The position numbers and the translations under genes were made by a program. Below, in pieces: positions 33,752 to 42,610 of a stretch of DNA of 64,000 nt; position 1 is the first letter of the stretch, and each line of letters starts with the position of its first letter. This stretch comes from UBA1568 sp964488025 (GTDB lineage: Bacteria; Patescibacteriota; Minisyncoccia; Moranbacterales; UBA1568). The notes beneath the pieces are model-generated. The model worked only from the letters and a program-made list of their open reading frames with translations. It made no database searches and was not told the DNA's origin. Where the stretch lies: positions 1 through 64,000 of the forward strand of contig CAZATJ010000001.1 of assembly GCA_964488025.1 (NCBI GenBank), in the 5' to 3' direction.

Positions 33752-35692
33752 TTACTGACTAGCGGCCTGAACATTATATCCCGAAGTCGAAATTGAAACA
33801 TCTTCTGGAATGTTGCTCGTTTTCTTTCCTTTTTCAATTCTCACTTCCTGTCCAGTAAAGACATCTTTCCCTGTAAAGACTGTTCGACTGACCAAAATAA
33901 TTTCCTGGGCCGCGCTTCCCGGATCAGGAACCACTCCGATCTGAAAAACAAGTTCACGAGTCTCACCGGAGCGAAGCGTGCCGATATCCCAAGCCAGTTC
34001 GTTGGATCGCTCATTGAAAACCATTTTCTCGCTCTCTGGACTTCTTTTCCCTGTATAACGAATACCGGTCGGCAAAGCGAGATTGACACGAGCATTTTCG
34101 ACATCATTAAACGTGTTGACAATGGGGAGGCGTATCGTATACGTCGTTTCCTGTCCCACAACGGGCGGTATCGGTCCGCTATTCGAAAAAACGCTATCTT
34201 GATAGTAGCCCAACACGTCGACCGTTACCAAGGTATTCACCTGAATCGAAACGATGCTACTCGCCACCACCTTGGTCGCCCCTGAAAGCGAAGGAATATC
34301 TGGACTATCAATCTTGGCTACCGACTGGATGGAAAGATTGCGAGTATCAGGAAACCGTTTTCTCAGATCACTGTATGTCGCGACAGAAAAAGAGGTTCCG
34401 CCTCCCTGCCCCGGTTCTACCCGAGAGAGCACTCCCATGTCAGACGCTTTCCAAATGATGGATTTGCTTGATTGGATATAGGCGCCATGCTCACTGCCCT
34501 GAAACCTGAGCGTGCTCCAATCGATATAGGGCGAATCAATCTCAACCGTCAGGATCGCGTCCCGAATACCGATGTTCCCGTCATTCCTATACTGCACTAT
34601 ATAGTTCAGCTGCTCCCCGGGATTAATAGCCACCACAGAAGCATCCCCATTCACGGTCTGAGTGATAGAAAATGGTGAAGCCACTACATGTGTCCTCCGC
34701 TCATGTTCGCTATACACCGCGAAATTACCGTCTCCCTGAAAAAATCCTATCCCTCCTTGTATCCATTTTTGTTGATCCCGTTCACCATGAAGTTTTCCGC
34801 GAACGATAATCTTTCCCTCGGCTCGGGGCTGTAAATTCTGGAGGACCCACACCGTCGTCCCACCATCGGATGGCTTCGGATCGGCATCAACAAAAGTGAA
34901 GCCTTCCGGATAATCGAGCTTGACGCGTAAATTAGGAAAGTCAACGGGGCCATTGTTCGCATAGCGAATCTCATACAGGATATCTTGATCCGAAGCTAAT
35001 TCTGTCGGCGCCAAAATTTCAAAAAAGAGGGGCGAGGTGGCAACGCGCACTTCTTTTTGAACTCGTTTTTCGAAAGAACCGGATAAGTTGTTCGGACTAT
35101 AGCGAAGTATCGCCGATATCACCGCCTGCTCTCCGCGATAGCCGTAAAACCTTCCGGAAAGAGCCACTTTACCAAAGCCATTCGAAGAGATTTCCCCAAT
35201 CTGTTTTTCTGCCCGAGACTTGCTCACAACCATATTGGCGGCGGCATCGGGGTGAAATGCTTCCGGATATTCGAAAATAACGGAAACATTCTCCAGACCC
35301 ACCCAGTTGTCATTGTTATATTCAAGAGTGAATGTCACCGGCTCGGCACTGGAGACATCATTCGCGCCAACCAGAGTCATCTTGATATTCTCCTCGCTAA
35401 AAATCACGGAGCGAAACTGCATAGCCAGTCCGAGTATCACCGACAAAAGCACGATTCCACCGAGAGCAAATGCCGTGATTTTAACATGTTTTTTGTAGGG
35501 CATGTTCGGCAAGATTCCCGCTTTACCCGTTCCGGAAGATGTCCCGACATCGCTCCAAGTTTCTGTCTGGCTGATTCCCGAATCAGCAGATTCTGATTGC
35601 GCGCCGTTCGGTTCAAATATCGAAGGATTATGAACGCGATCCAAATGAAAATCGCGACTGTGTAATTTATCATTCAGTTCATCAAGGGCCAT
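33752..35692 (-). CDS. Membrane-anchored surface protein with DUF11-like repeats
   Basis: 646 residues. A cytoplasmic N-terminus of about 70 residues is followed by one membrane segment (about 72-92) and an outside region of about 550 residues. That region shows several immunoglobulin-like repeats with DUF11 words: YNNDNWVGLENVSVIFEYPE, YANNGPVDFPNLRVKLDYPE, YRNDGNIGIRDAILTVEIDS and LPIVNTFNDVENARVNLALP. Such proteins are usually structural parts of the cell envelope. Inverted copies of a palindrome sit on both sides (33677, 35716). Likely role: cell surface scaffold; not proven. Confidence 0.82.
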   Translation of the reverse strand: MALDELNDKLHSRDFHLDRVHNPSIFEPNGAQSESADSGISQTETWSDVGTSSGTGKAGILPNMPYKKHVKITAFALGGIVLLSVILGLAMQFRSVIFSEENIKMTLVGANDVSSAEPVTFTLEYNNDNWVGLENVSVIFEYPEAFHPDAAANMVVSKSRAEKQIGEISSNGFGKVALSGRFYGYRGEQAVISAILRYSPNNLSGSFEKRVQKEVRVATSPLFFEILAPTELASDQDILYEIRYANNGPVDFPNLRVKLDYPEGFTFVDADPKPSDGGTTVWVLQNLQPRAEGKIIVRGKLHGERDQQKWIQGGIGFFQGDGNFAVYSEHERRTHVVASPFSITQTVNGDASVVAINPGEQLNYIVQYRNDGNIGIRDAILTVEIDSPYIDWSTLRFQGSEHGAYIQSSKSIIWKASDMGVLSRVEPGQGGGTSFSVATYSDLRKRFPDTRNLSIQSVAKIDSPDIPSLSGATKVVASSIVSIQVNTLVTVDVLGYYQDSVFSNSGPIPPVVGQETTYTIRLPIVNTFNDVENARVNLALPTGIRYTGKRSPESEKMVFNERSNELAWDIGTLRSGETRELVFQIGVVPDPGSAAQEIILVSRTVFTGKDVFTGQEVRIEKGKKTSNIPEDVSISTSGYNVQAASQ

Positions 35693-35715
35693 ACAGGCAG
35701 TTTCTTAACTGGTTA

Positions 35716-35760
35716 CCTGCCCGAATCGCTACGCTTCTCTTGCGAATCGTTGCGGGCGGG
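35716..35760. repeat. GC-rich palindrome flanking the DUF11-like gene (upstream copy)
   Basis: Inverted copy of 33677-33712 with nine extra bases (GCTTCTCTT) in the loop. Confidence 0.88.
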
Positions 35761-35822
35761 GCTTTTAGCTTCTGAAGAAGCGCGGCGGAACTTAGTCTCG
35801 TTTTCTTCATTGTAGCAAAAAA

Positions 35823-36545
35823 CTACCCTTCTATCCACTGGAAAAAACGAGTGGCAACTTGACGTGCCTCGCGCAGCTCTCCTTGATCCACGGCGATTTT
35901 TGGCAAAACTTCCAATTTATTGCCAAGAAACAATCTGATGAGCTTGATAACACTCTCGCTCACCGGAAGCGCGCCATGCGTTTCATGGGCGTGTTCGCCC
36001 CGCAGCATGCCGCCGGCGCTGGGACTGAAAAAGTGTCTTTCCCCTTGGGTCAGTTTTTTTCCTGAGACGACACACGCTCCTGTCTCAATCTCGTACCCAA
36101 GGTGAGAAAATAATTGAAAGAGAAAACCTTCGGTCAAAAGGAGCACCTTGTCCGTCTTTTTTTCTTTGGCCAGTTCATTGACAATATCGAGATATTTTCC
36201 AAGAAGCTCGAAAAGGATGGGGTCTTTTTCTTCCCAACCAACGAGCCGTTCGAAAACACTGACCGCTTCGAGCACCCGCTTGAGCGTTTCTAAGTCGCCC
36301 CGCAGGTGAAGAAAGCTTTTTTCGGCCACCGCGCCGGCAATCTTGCCCGCCCCCCGACCCTTAACCACAATAATGAGCCCCTGCATAAGGGTTTCCAACT
36401 GTCCGGCCAATTTCGCCTCGGACTTACGCACCCCTTTGGCTACCAACTGCAATTTGCCGGCCGATTCGGTATAGAGCGTGTACAGTCGATCCGTTTCGCC
36501 AACCTCTTTTTTTTTCAGCACGATAGCGTTATAGCGCAATTCCAT
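35823..36545 (-). CDS. recO: DNA repair protein RecO
   Basis: 240 residues. RecO helps RecR load RecA on SSB-coated single-stranded DNA. The OB-fold N-domain starts MELRYNAIVLKKKEVGETDR with the typical LYTLYTESAGKLQLVAKGVRK. The helical middle (LLEFEL-like LLLTEGFLFQLFSHLGYEIE) follows. The CxxC zinc site of other RecO proteins is reduced to a lone Cys (ACVVSGKKL), so zinc binding is probably lost. Its ATG directly follows the stop of the caspase-like gene, in the ileS operon. Confidence 0.9.
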   Translation of the reverse strand: MELRYNAIVLKKKEVGETDRLYTLYTESAGKLQLVAKGVRKSEAKLAGQLETLMQGLIIVVKGRGAGKIAGAVAEKSFLHLRGDLETLKRVLEAVSVFERLVGWEEKDPILFELLGKYLDIVNELAKEKKTDKVLLLTEGFLFQLFSHLGYEIETGACVVSGKKLTQGERHFFSPSAGGMLRGEHAHETHGALPVSESVIKLIRLFLGNKLEVLPKIAVDQGELREARQVATRFFQWIEG

Positions 36546-38261
36546 TTATTTTTCTTCCTTTAATTTTCCAGCCACATAACGCGCCGTATTACTCCCATGG
36601 TATTCAACGGAAAACTTCGGGCGACCCTTTTCGTCAAAAGTCACTTCGATTTTTTTTACATTAGTAGGAATCTCTGGGGCCGTCACCTCTCCCGACGTCT
36701 GAGCAGAAACCCGTTCAGCAATCCCACCCTCTACTCCCGTACTGCAAGAAATGAGTACCTTGGGGGCGTCTTTTTCGAACCACTCCTCCAAAGCGCGGTT
36801 GATACCTTTCCCCGCCAACAGATCATCACTCACGAAGCTGCCCGCGTCCGTAGGTTTGGAGGTACGCCAGATTTCGAGTTCTTTTTCATACTCTTCCCGT
36901 GATTTTTCCGAATCGGGCAGTGGTGGCGGACTAGGCATCCTGTCGTTACCGAGAGCAATGGAATTCTTAGACCCATGCCCGGCGACGATAGCAAAGGCAA
37001 ACTTATGTCCCGCCAAAGAATATTTTTTGTGCATCCGAGAGAGCCGACGCGCCAGCTCTTTTTGCGACCCAGCCTCAACGATTCTCGTTTCCAGGCCACC
37101 CATAAGAAGCTTTAGACACGCTTGCGCCAACTGGGAACTATTCTGAAAAAAGGCGCCGTTCCGATCCGCTTCGGGATAGATCACGATACCATACGGGACC
37201 TGACTCTCACGCTCTTCGTATTGCCTCTGGAGCATTTTTTTATCATACCGGCCAAAATGCGTTATTCCAAAACGTTCGTGTAGTTCTTTCGGTGCTTCGG
37301 GAGATACCTGTTTCAGATCATAGAGAGCCTTCAGATTTTTTTCGTAAGCATACTGATGGCTTGGACCATGTATTTTCGCCAGAGACTCGTCTCCCGCCTG
37401 GGTCCAGCTATCAATAAGCGTGGAGCCGTCCAGTCCTGCCAGGTCGATAGCCGCCCTGGTGATAAAGTCCTGATTCTGTTCGAGCGGTTTACTCTTCACA
37501 GCAAGCGCCGGCTGAAAAAGTTTCTGATAGAAAGCGCTCCAAGACTTATCCTTCTTCACTTCCCAAACATTGCGCAACGCACTAAAAACTTTTAGAAAGT
37601 CATCGGCTTTCTCCATGCGCAAGAGCAGACCCTGCCAGGCAGTAGCCATATGGGTCTCGCCATTACCCCCGTCGTCAAACTCGGCATACAGAAGCTCTTG
37701 CAGTAAGGGGAGGTGTTTGAGAAGCATCGCTTTGCCAAGTTCGCGCTGCTCTGCGATATCTGAATCAAGCAAGGTGCTCCAGATGGAAAGAATCTCTTCG
37801 CGATCGGTACTTTTCTCATCCGCTAACTCGCTCTCCAATTCGGCTTGAGCCGAGAGTACGGTCGTGTTTATTTTGTGCGCCAAACGTGCTCCGGGAGAAA
37901 AACTCTCCCGTTCGCTGAAATGATTCTTTTCCTGATCCATCCTGAGAAAACTGTTGGTCGTGTTGATAATTGACAGGGCATAGGATCGTGTCTCCGGATA
38001 ATGGAGTCCTCGCTCCAAAAATTCCGGATCCTTATCAAGTTTCATCTTGAGCAAACGAAACGCATCCTGGATGACATCACGCTTCCCATCGCGACGATAC
38101 CAAGCCATGAGCATCTCTTTATCCATATTCTTCAATCCCTGCAATAACGCAGAATGTTCTTCTGGCGAGAGCGTCACGAATGACTCCACCGCCCCTGCTT
38201 TAGGAGGCTCTGGTGGCTCCAAAGGAAGTGTCCATTGAAATGGTGGTGATTCAATGCCCAT
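36546..38261 (-). CDS. Large helical protein with a caspase-like (clan CD) C-terminal domain
   Basis: 571 residues. The N-terminal 350 residues are mostly charged helices. From about 355 a Rossmann-like domain begins (YGIVIYPEADRNGAFF). FAFAIVAGHGSKNSIAL gives a His429-Gly430 pair after a hydrophobic strand, and PKVLISCSTGVEGGIAERV gives Cys506 after the next core strand. This His-Gly / strand-Cys layout is the hallmark of clan CD peptidases (caspase, CHAT, gingipain). No signal peptide, so it is cytoplasmic. It lies between the NUDIX gene and recO in the ileS operon. Assignment to a peptidase is inference from two motifs. Confidence 0.65.
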   Translation of the reverse strand: MGIESPPFQWTLPLEPPEPPKAGAVESFVTLSPEEHSALLQGLKNMDKEMLMAWYRRDGKRDVIQDAFRLLKMKLDKDPEFLERGLHYPETRSYALSIINTTNSFLRMDQEKNHFSERESFSPGARLAHKINTTVLSAQAELESELADEKSTDREEILSIWSTLLDSDIAEQRELGKAMLLKHLPLLQELLYAEFDDGGNGETHMATAWQGLLLRMEKADDFLKVFSALRNVWEVKKDKSWSAFYQKLFQPALAVKSKPLEQNQDFITRAAIDLAGLDGSTLIDSWTQAGDESLAKIHGPSHQYAYEKNLKALYDLKQVSPEAPKELHERFGITHFGRYDKKMLQRQYEERESQVPYGIVIYPEADRNGAFFQNSSQLAQACLKLLMGGLETRIVEAGSQKELARRLSRMHKKYSLAGHKFAFAIVAGHGSKNSIALGNDRMPSPPPLPDSEKSREEYEKELEIWRTSKPTDAGSFVSDDLLAGKGINRALEEWFEKDAPKVLISCSTGVEGGIAERVSAQTSGEVTAPEIPTNVKKIEVTFDEKGRPKFSVEYHGSNTARYVAGKLKEEK

Positions 38262-38268
38262 ATATTTC

Positions 38269-38808
38269 TTACAAAAGTTTCAAGTAATCAAGACAAAGAT
38301 AGGCGCCCTCAACATCAGTCATCTGTCCGGTACGGATATGGTTTCGAAATTCATCCAAACTCATCAAGACCGCCTCCAATTCCTCTCCGTTGTCCTCAAG
38401 CTGAGGTTCAGCGATTTTTTCACAGTTGGTTGCTACGAGAAAGCTTTTCGTATACGTCGAATAAGCATCCGGGAGAAGCTCCGTCACAAACTGGATATTC
38501 CCCTGATATCCCGTCTCTTCCAGAAGTTCGCGTGCCATAGCTACCTCCTTCGTTTCATCAGGGTTTATGCCACCGCCAGGCATCTCCAAAAGAATCTTCC
38601 CTGGTCCCGGTCGAAACTGCCTGACGAGAATCACCTGATTATCCTTGGTCAAAGCCAAACAACAAATACTTGAGTACCCGGTCTTCAGATAAAATTCTTC
38701 CTCCTGGCCGCTCGGTAAACGGTATATCCTTTTTTCCACGCCACGCCCAAACTTCTTGAATACCTCTTCGCGGCTTACTTCTTCCCAATTTTGTACACCA
38801 TGCTTCAT
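38269..38808 (-). CDS. NUDIX hydrolase, ADP-ribose pyrophosphatase-like
   Basis: 179 residues. The NUDIX box is complete: GGGINPDETKEVAMA followed by RELLEETGYQG, with the metal-binding REXXEE. The preceding VRQFRPGPGKILLEMPGG and following LLPDAYSTYTKSFLVATN are typical of ADP-sugar pyrophosphatases. Substrate is inferred only. Its ATG overlaps the ileS stop by four bases (ATGA), so it is translationally coupled to ileS. Confidence 0.9.
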   Translation of the reverse strand: MKHGVQNWEEVSREEVFKKFGRGVEKRIYRLPSGQEEEFYLKTGYSSICCLALTKDNQVILVRQFRPGPGKILLEMPGGGINPDETKEVAMARELLEETGYQGNIQFVTELLPDAYSTYTKSFLVATNCEKIAEPQLEDNGEELEAVLMSLDEFRNHIRTGQMTDVEGAYLCLDYLKLL

Positions 38809-41783
38809 ACTCGTTTGAGACTGAATGAGAATTCTTCTCCATCAAGCGTGACCGTTTCGGTAGAGTCAGCATCAACAAGATTCCCTTTTTGCACTGTAGT
38901 GGCCAAAACCTCTTTGGCAATCTCACTTTCAAATTTCGCAAAAACCTCCTCTTTACCAACATATCCAAGGATAATCCGATCCTCCACGTTAAATTTGGCT
39001 TTCTTGCGCCCCTCCTGGATGGCACGAATGATTTCGCGTGCCTCCCCTTCGAGTTTTAGCTCGGGGGTGATTTCCGTATCAATCTCAACTTTTTCATACC
39101 CCCCCAACAAGCCTCCTTTAACATTGAGCTCTTCGTAAAGAATACTTCCCCACTCATCAGAATCACTCGTTACTCGATCAAAAATAGACTCATACTTCTG
39201 GGGAAGTAAAACTTTACTCAGTGGCTGTCTCACTTTTATTTTCTTTTCTGATCGAAATTGCAATCCGGCAGTAACAACTTCACGTAAAAGCGTCATGTCT
39301 TCATTCAACTTCTCATCGATCAAACTCTCATCCGCTACCGGATACTCTGCCAGATGCACCGATTTTTCCCCCGTCAAATTACGATAAATTTCTTCCGAGA
39401 GAAACGGGGTGAACGGTGCCATCAGTTTCGAAAGCGTGACGAGCACGGTATAGAGTGTCTGATAAGCCTGCTCCTTGTCGCTATCATCCTCACTCTTCCA
39501 GAAACGCTTGCGGCTGCGCCGGATATACCAGTTGGAAAGATTATCGATGAAGCCCTCGATTTTCTGCGTCGGAGTATAGACATCATACGTTTCGAGCGAT
39601 GTGCCTACTGACTGTATGAGCAGTTGCAATTCCGACAGAATCCAACGGTCGAGAAGATTCTGTGATGACACAGCATCTGCCTTCGGTGTCCATTGATCGA
39701 TGGTCGCATACTGCAAGAAAAACGAATACGAATTCCACAGCATGCGAAACACGCGATTCTGAACATCACGCATCCCCTTCAAATCAAAACGCTTCGGCAG
39801 CCCCGGCTGATTGACCGAAAACATGAACCAGCGCAACTGATCAGCGCCAAACTGATCGAACATCTCGAAGGGATCAATCACATTACCCTTGGATTTGGAC
39901 ATCTTCTTCCCCTCTCCATCGAGCACGTGCCCGAGACAGATGACATGCTTAAAGGCATTGCCGACAGACACCTTTCCGGCGCGATGGAGCAGCGTTGCCA
40001 CGGCGTGGAGCGTATAGAACCACCCACGGGTCTGATCAACCGCCTCGCAAATATAGTCCGCTGGAAAATACTTCCCGGCTTCGATATTTTTTCTATCGTT
40101 CTCCGTAACGGCGTTCGGGTACTGGAACTGCGCGAGTGGCATGGCTCCGGAATCAAACCAGACATCCATCACTTCCGGCGTCCGCTTCATCGTTCCGCCA
40201 CACTGACATGAAAAAGTCACGTCATCGATATACGGCTTATGCACATCCTCCAACCCATTCAGTTCTTTCGTTGATGAAAGAATTTTCCGAGCATCGCATT
40301 GTCCACACTCCCAAATCGGCAGGGGCGTCCCCCAGTAACGTTCCCGGGAAATGGCCCAATCTTTGGCGCCGCGCAGCCACTCACCAAAGCGCCCCTCTTT
40401 GATGTTTTCTGGCACCCACGCAACCGCTTCATTATTTTTCGTCAGTTCGCCTTGTAGCTCGCTCATGCGGATAAACCACGACGGCTTGGCAAAATAGATA
40501 AGCGGCGTATCACAGCGCCAGCAAAACGGATACTCATGCTCGTATTTTTCCTTCGAAAACAACAACCCTTTCCCCGCCAAGTATTTGATAATGGCAACGT
40601 CCGTCGTCTGAGAATCCTCTTTCGGTTTTGCTTGCAAGCCCAAGAAATCGGTAACTGCCCCTTCAAACGTCCCATCCATCTTCACATGATGAATGATTGG
40701 GAGCTTTTCGGTCTTGGCCAGTTCCATGTCCTCCTCGCCGAAAGCCGGCGCTTCATGAGCAATCCCTGTTCCGACGTCCGTGGTCACGAAATCGGCATGA
40801 TAAATTTTCCAACCATTCTCGTGATTTTTCAGTGTCTCGTCTTTGGCGTAATAATCAAACGGTGGCCGATAAGACTTACCGACAAGCCGCGAACCCTTGT
40901 ACTCTTCCACGACTTCATACCCTTCTTCACCAAAAATATTTTTTAATGCGTTCTTGACTACGATAAAACGGACAAGCACACCGACACTCTCATCTTTTTT
41001 CTCAACAGTCACATAGTCAATATCTTTATTCACCGCCAAGGCCACATTACCTGGCAGCGTCCACGGTGTCGTCGTCCATGCGAGAACAAATGTTCCCGGT
41101 TCATCCGCCAATTCAAACTTCACCGTCACGGACAAATCTTTCACCATCTTGTACCCCTGTGCTACCTCGTGCGACGACAGGGCCGTCCCACAACGATAAC
41201 AATAGGGAACGACCTTGTGACCCTTATACACGAACGACTCGCCGGCTTCATTTTTCATCTCAGCAATCTGCGCGAACTGCCACCAGACGGATTCGATATA
41301 TTCGTTCTCATACGTCACATACGGGTGCTTCATATCTACCCAGTAGCCCATTCGCTGTGTCATTCTCTCCCAGAGGTCACGATATTCCCAGACCGATTCC
41401 TTACACCGTTTGTTGAATTCGATCACACTCGCCCGAACATCGCCCGGCACGATATTCTCGATATCCTGTTTGCTCTTGAGTCCCAATGCCTTTTCCACCT
41501 GAAGCTCCACTGGCAAACCATGCGTATCCCAGCCGGCCTTGCGCGCTACCCGATAACCCTTCATCGTCTTGTAACGCGGTATAATATCTTTGAAGGAACG
41601 TGCCAAAACATGATGCAATCCTGGGTGACCATTGGCGGTCGGTGGACCTTCATAAAAGATAAAATCTCCAGCAAACGATTCTTTTTCCACTGACTTCTCA
41701 AAAATATTTTCAGCCTCCCAAAATTTGAGGATTTCCTCCTCCATCTTCGGAAAACTGATCTGTGATTCGACTTTTTTGAACAT
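38805..41783 (-). CDS. ileS: Isoleucyl-tRNA synthetase, eukaryote-like type 2
   Basis: 992 residues from the ATG at 41783 (MFKKVESQISFPKMEEEILKFW), where the family starts. An ATG at 41810 with GAG before it is also possible. HIGH-type HPGLHH, KMSKSKGNVIDP and a full editing domain are seen. GWDTHGLPVELQVEKALGL is the type 2 (mupirocin-tolerant, eukaryote-like) form. The long C-terminal tail is also type 2. A T-box riboswitch lies upstream. It heads an operon with the NUDIX gene, the caspase-like gene and recO. Confidence 0.97.
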   Translation of the reverse strand: MFKKVESQISFPKMEEEILKFWEAENIFEKSVEKESFAGDFIFYEGPPTANGHPGLHHVLARSFKDIIPRYKTMKGYRVARKAGWDTHGLPVELQVEKALGLKSKQDIENIVPGDVRASVIEFNKRCKESVWEYRDLWERMTQRMGYWVDMKHPYVTYENEYIESVWWQFAQIAEMKNEAGESFVYKGHKVVPYCYRCGTALSSHEVAQGYKMVKDLSVTVKFELADEPGTFVLAWTTTPWTLPGNVALAVNKDIDYVTVEKKDESVGVLVRFIVVKNALKNIFGEEGYEVVEEYKGSRLVGKSYRPPFDYYAKDETLKNHENGWKIYHADFVTTDVGTGIAHEAPAFGEEDMELAKTEKLPIIHHVKMDGTFEGAVTDFLGLQAKPKEDSQTTDVAIIKYLAGKGLLFSKEKYEHEYPFCWRCDTPLIYFAKPSWFIRMSELQGELTKNNEAVAWVPENIKEGRFGEWLRGAKDWAISRERYWGTPLPIWECGQCDARKILSSTKELNGLEDVHKPYIDDVTFSCQCGGTMKRTPEVMDVWFDSGAMPLAQFQYPNAVTENDRKNIEAGKYFPADYICEAVDQTRGWFYTLHAVATLLHRAGKVSVGNAFKHVICLGHVLDGEGKKMSKSKGNVIDPFEMFDQFGADQLRWFMFSVNQPGLPKRFDLKGMRDVQNRVFRMLWNSYSFFLQYATIDQWTPKADAVSSQNLLDRWILSELQLLIQSVGTSLETYDVYTPTQKIEGFIDNLSNWYIRRSRKRFWKSEDDSDKEQAYQTLYTVLVTLSKLMAPFTPFLSEEIYRNLTGEKSVHLAEYPVADESLIDEKLNEDMTLLREVVTAGLQFRSEKKIKVRQPLSKVLLPQKYESIFDRVTSDSDEWGSILYEELNVKGGLLGGYEKVEIDTEITPELKLEGEAREIIRAIQEGRKKAKFNVEDRIILGYVGKEEVFAKFESEIAKEVLATTVQKGNLVDADSTETVTLDGEEFSFSLKRV

Positions 41784-41865
41784 AGGTTTATAAAGTAAAA
41801 ACTTTGCCATCGTCACTCGTTCAAATGCAAAAAATTTTGCATTTTTCACTTCATTAGACAATAAA

Positions 41866-41900
41866 AACAAAAAATCCCTAACACAAAATCGTGCTAAGGA
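41866..41900 (-). terminator. T-box transcription terminator
   Basis: 10-bp stem followed by TTTTTT on the minus strand. It is mutually exclusive with the T-box antiterminator. Confidence 0.85.
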
Positions 41901-41937
41901 CGCTTGAAACATTCCAAACGTGGTACCACCTCAGTTC

Positions 41938-42010
41938 AGCTTCGTTAGCTTTTAGCTTCGTTAGCTTTTAGGTTTCCCAATGAAGCTAGTGAAGCTATGG
42001 AAGCTAGTGA
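41938..42010. repeat. AGCTTCxxT word repeat inside the ileS T-box leader
   Basis: Copies of AGCTTCGTT / AGCTTTT on one side and GAAGCTAGT on the other form an inverted array. The same words occur before infC (51642-51735). Confidence 0.8.
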
Positions 42011-42148
42011 AACTCTCATTAACGGCTGTTACGGGCCTACCCGGCGGATTCTACTTGCCCTTTCGGGCTTTCTTTCCGCAGCTTGCCCCGAGGTTGCAAA
42101 ACTTTTCGGGGCTCCAGGGTGATTTACCCCTTCATCGCCTGTGGAGCC

Positions 42149-42177
42149 ATCCTAGCAAAGAGAGAGGCAGAAATCAA
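42149..42177 (-). promoter_or_regulatory. Promoter of the ileS T-box operon
   Basis: Minus strand TTGATT, 17-bp spacer, TAGGAT. The start is near 42142, at the first base of T-box stem I. Confidence 0.8.
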
Positions 42178-42235
42178 GCGCCTTGTCGGATTTCTTCAGA
42201 GAAAGCCAAAAAATGTTATCCCCCGAATTTTTACT

Positions 42236-42273
42236 CGCCTCGATTCGAGTCCAGCCTCGACGGCTAGGCGGGC
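42236..42273. repeat. Imperfect GC-rich palindrome upstream of the T-box promoter
   Basis: CGCCT...AGGCG outer arms with inner AGCC / GGCT. It is a decayed member of the dispersed palindrome family. 42178-42351 otherwise holds no gene. Confidence 0.6.
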
Positions 42274-42351
42274 GAAGCGGTCCGGCACTCGCTCGGAAGC
42301 AAAAACAAGTTTTCGCTTCACTCACTTCGTTGGGTAATAATAGGATTTTTC

Positions 42352-42567
42352 TCATCTTCCCGCCCCACAGTTCTCCTGGTTTTTTCCCAACAATCTCCGC
42401 AACGAAAAACCAGTCCGCCGCTCAAGAGCAGCACTGACATACAAAACGCGGGATTCCTTGTCAGTAATCAAAAGTCCCCAGGGAGCTGATCCAGAGTATC
42501 TTTCAGTGTCGCTGGTACCATAATTTTCTGTCTCAATATTTTCATCATACCGTGACCATTTTTCCAA
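42352..42567 (-). pseudogene. PAS-domain fragment
   Basis: 71 codons from a possible TTG start to TGA. The segment APWGLLITDKESRVLYVSAA followed by LERRTGFSLRRLLGKN reads like the first half of a PAS sensor domain and stops right after GAGR, where a PAS domain would continue. There is no ribosome site. It overlaps nothing but follows the terminator of the transglycosylase gene. Most likely a gene remnant. Confidence 0.5.
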
Positions 42568-42601
42568 AGAAAAAAGCGGCAGAGACATTGTCTCGACCGC
42601 T
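42568..42601 (-). terminator. Terminator after the transglycosylase-like gene
   Basis: Minus strand AGCGG...GAGAC AAT GTCTC...CCGCT, then TTTTTTC. Confidence 0.85.
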
Positions 42602-42610
42602 CCTGGACCA

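Larger units (their letters stand above)
41866..42143 (-). promoter_or_regulatory. T-box riboswitch of the ileS operon
   Basis: The RNA begins with a short stem GGCUCCA / UGGAGCC enclosing GGCGAUGA (kink-turn-like) and a hairpin whose loop holds AUC, an Ile codon. Then come AAGUAGAA, a small hairpin CGGG UAGG CCCG, and AAUGAGAG, as in the conserved T-box core. The T-box itself is GAGGUGGUACCACG (41919-41932), with UGGU to pair with the tRNA ACCA end. The competing terminator stem is UCCUUAGCAC / GUGUUAGGGA (41875-41900) followed by Us. Stem I looks like the ultrashort type. A 9-bp word-repeat hairpin is inserted between AAUGAGAG and the T-box. Confidence 0.88.

Noticed and set aside
41784..41912. 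N-terminal extension of ileS up to 41912
   Set aside because: That start codon lies inside the T-box antiterminator/terminator region; the family start is at 41783.
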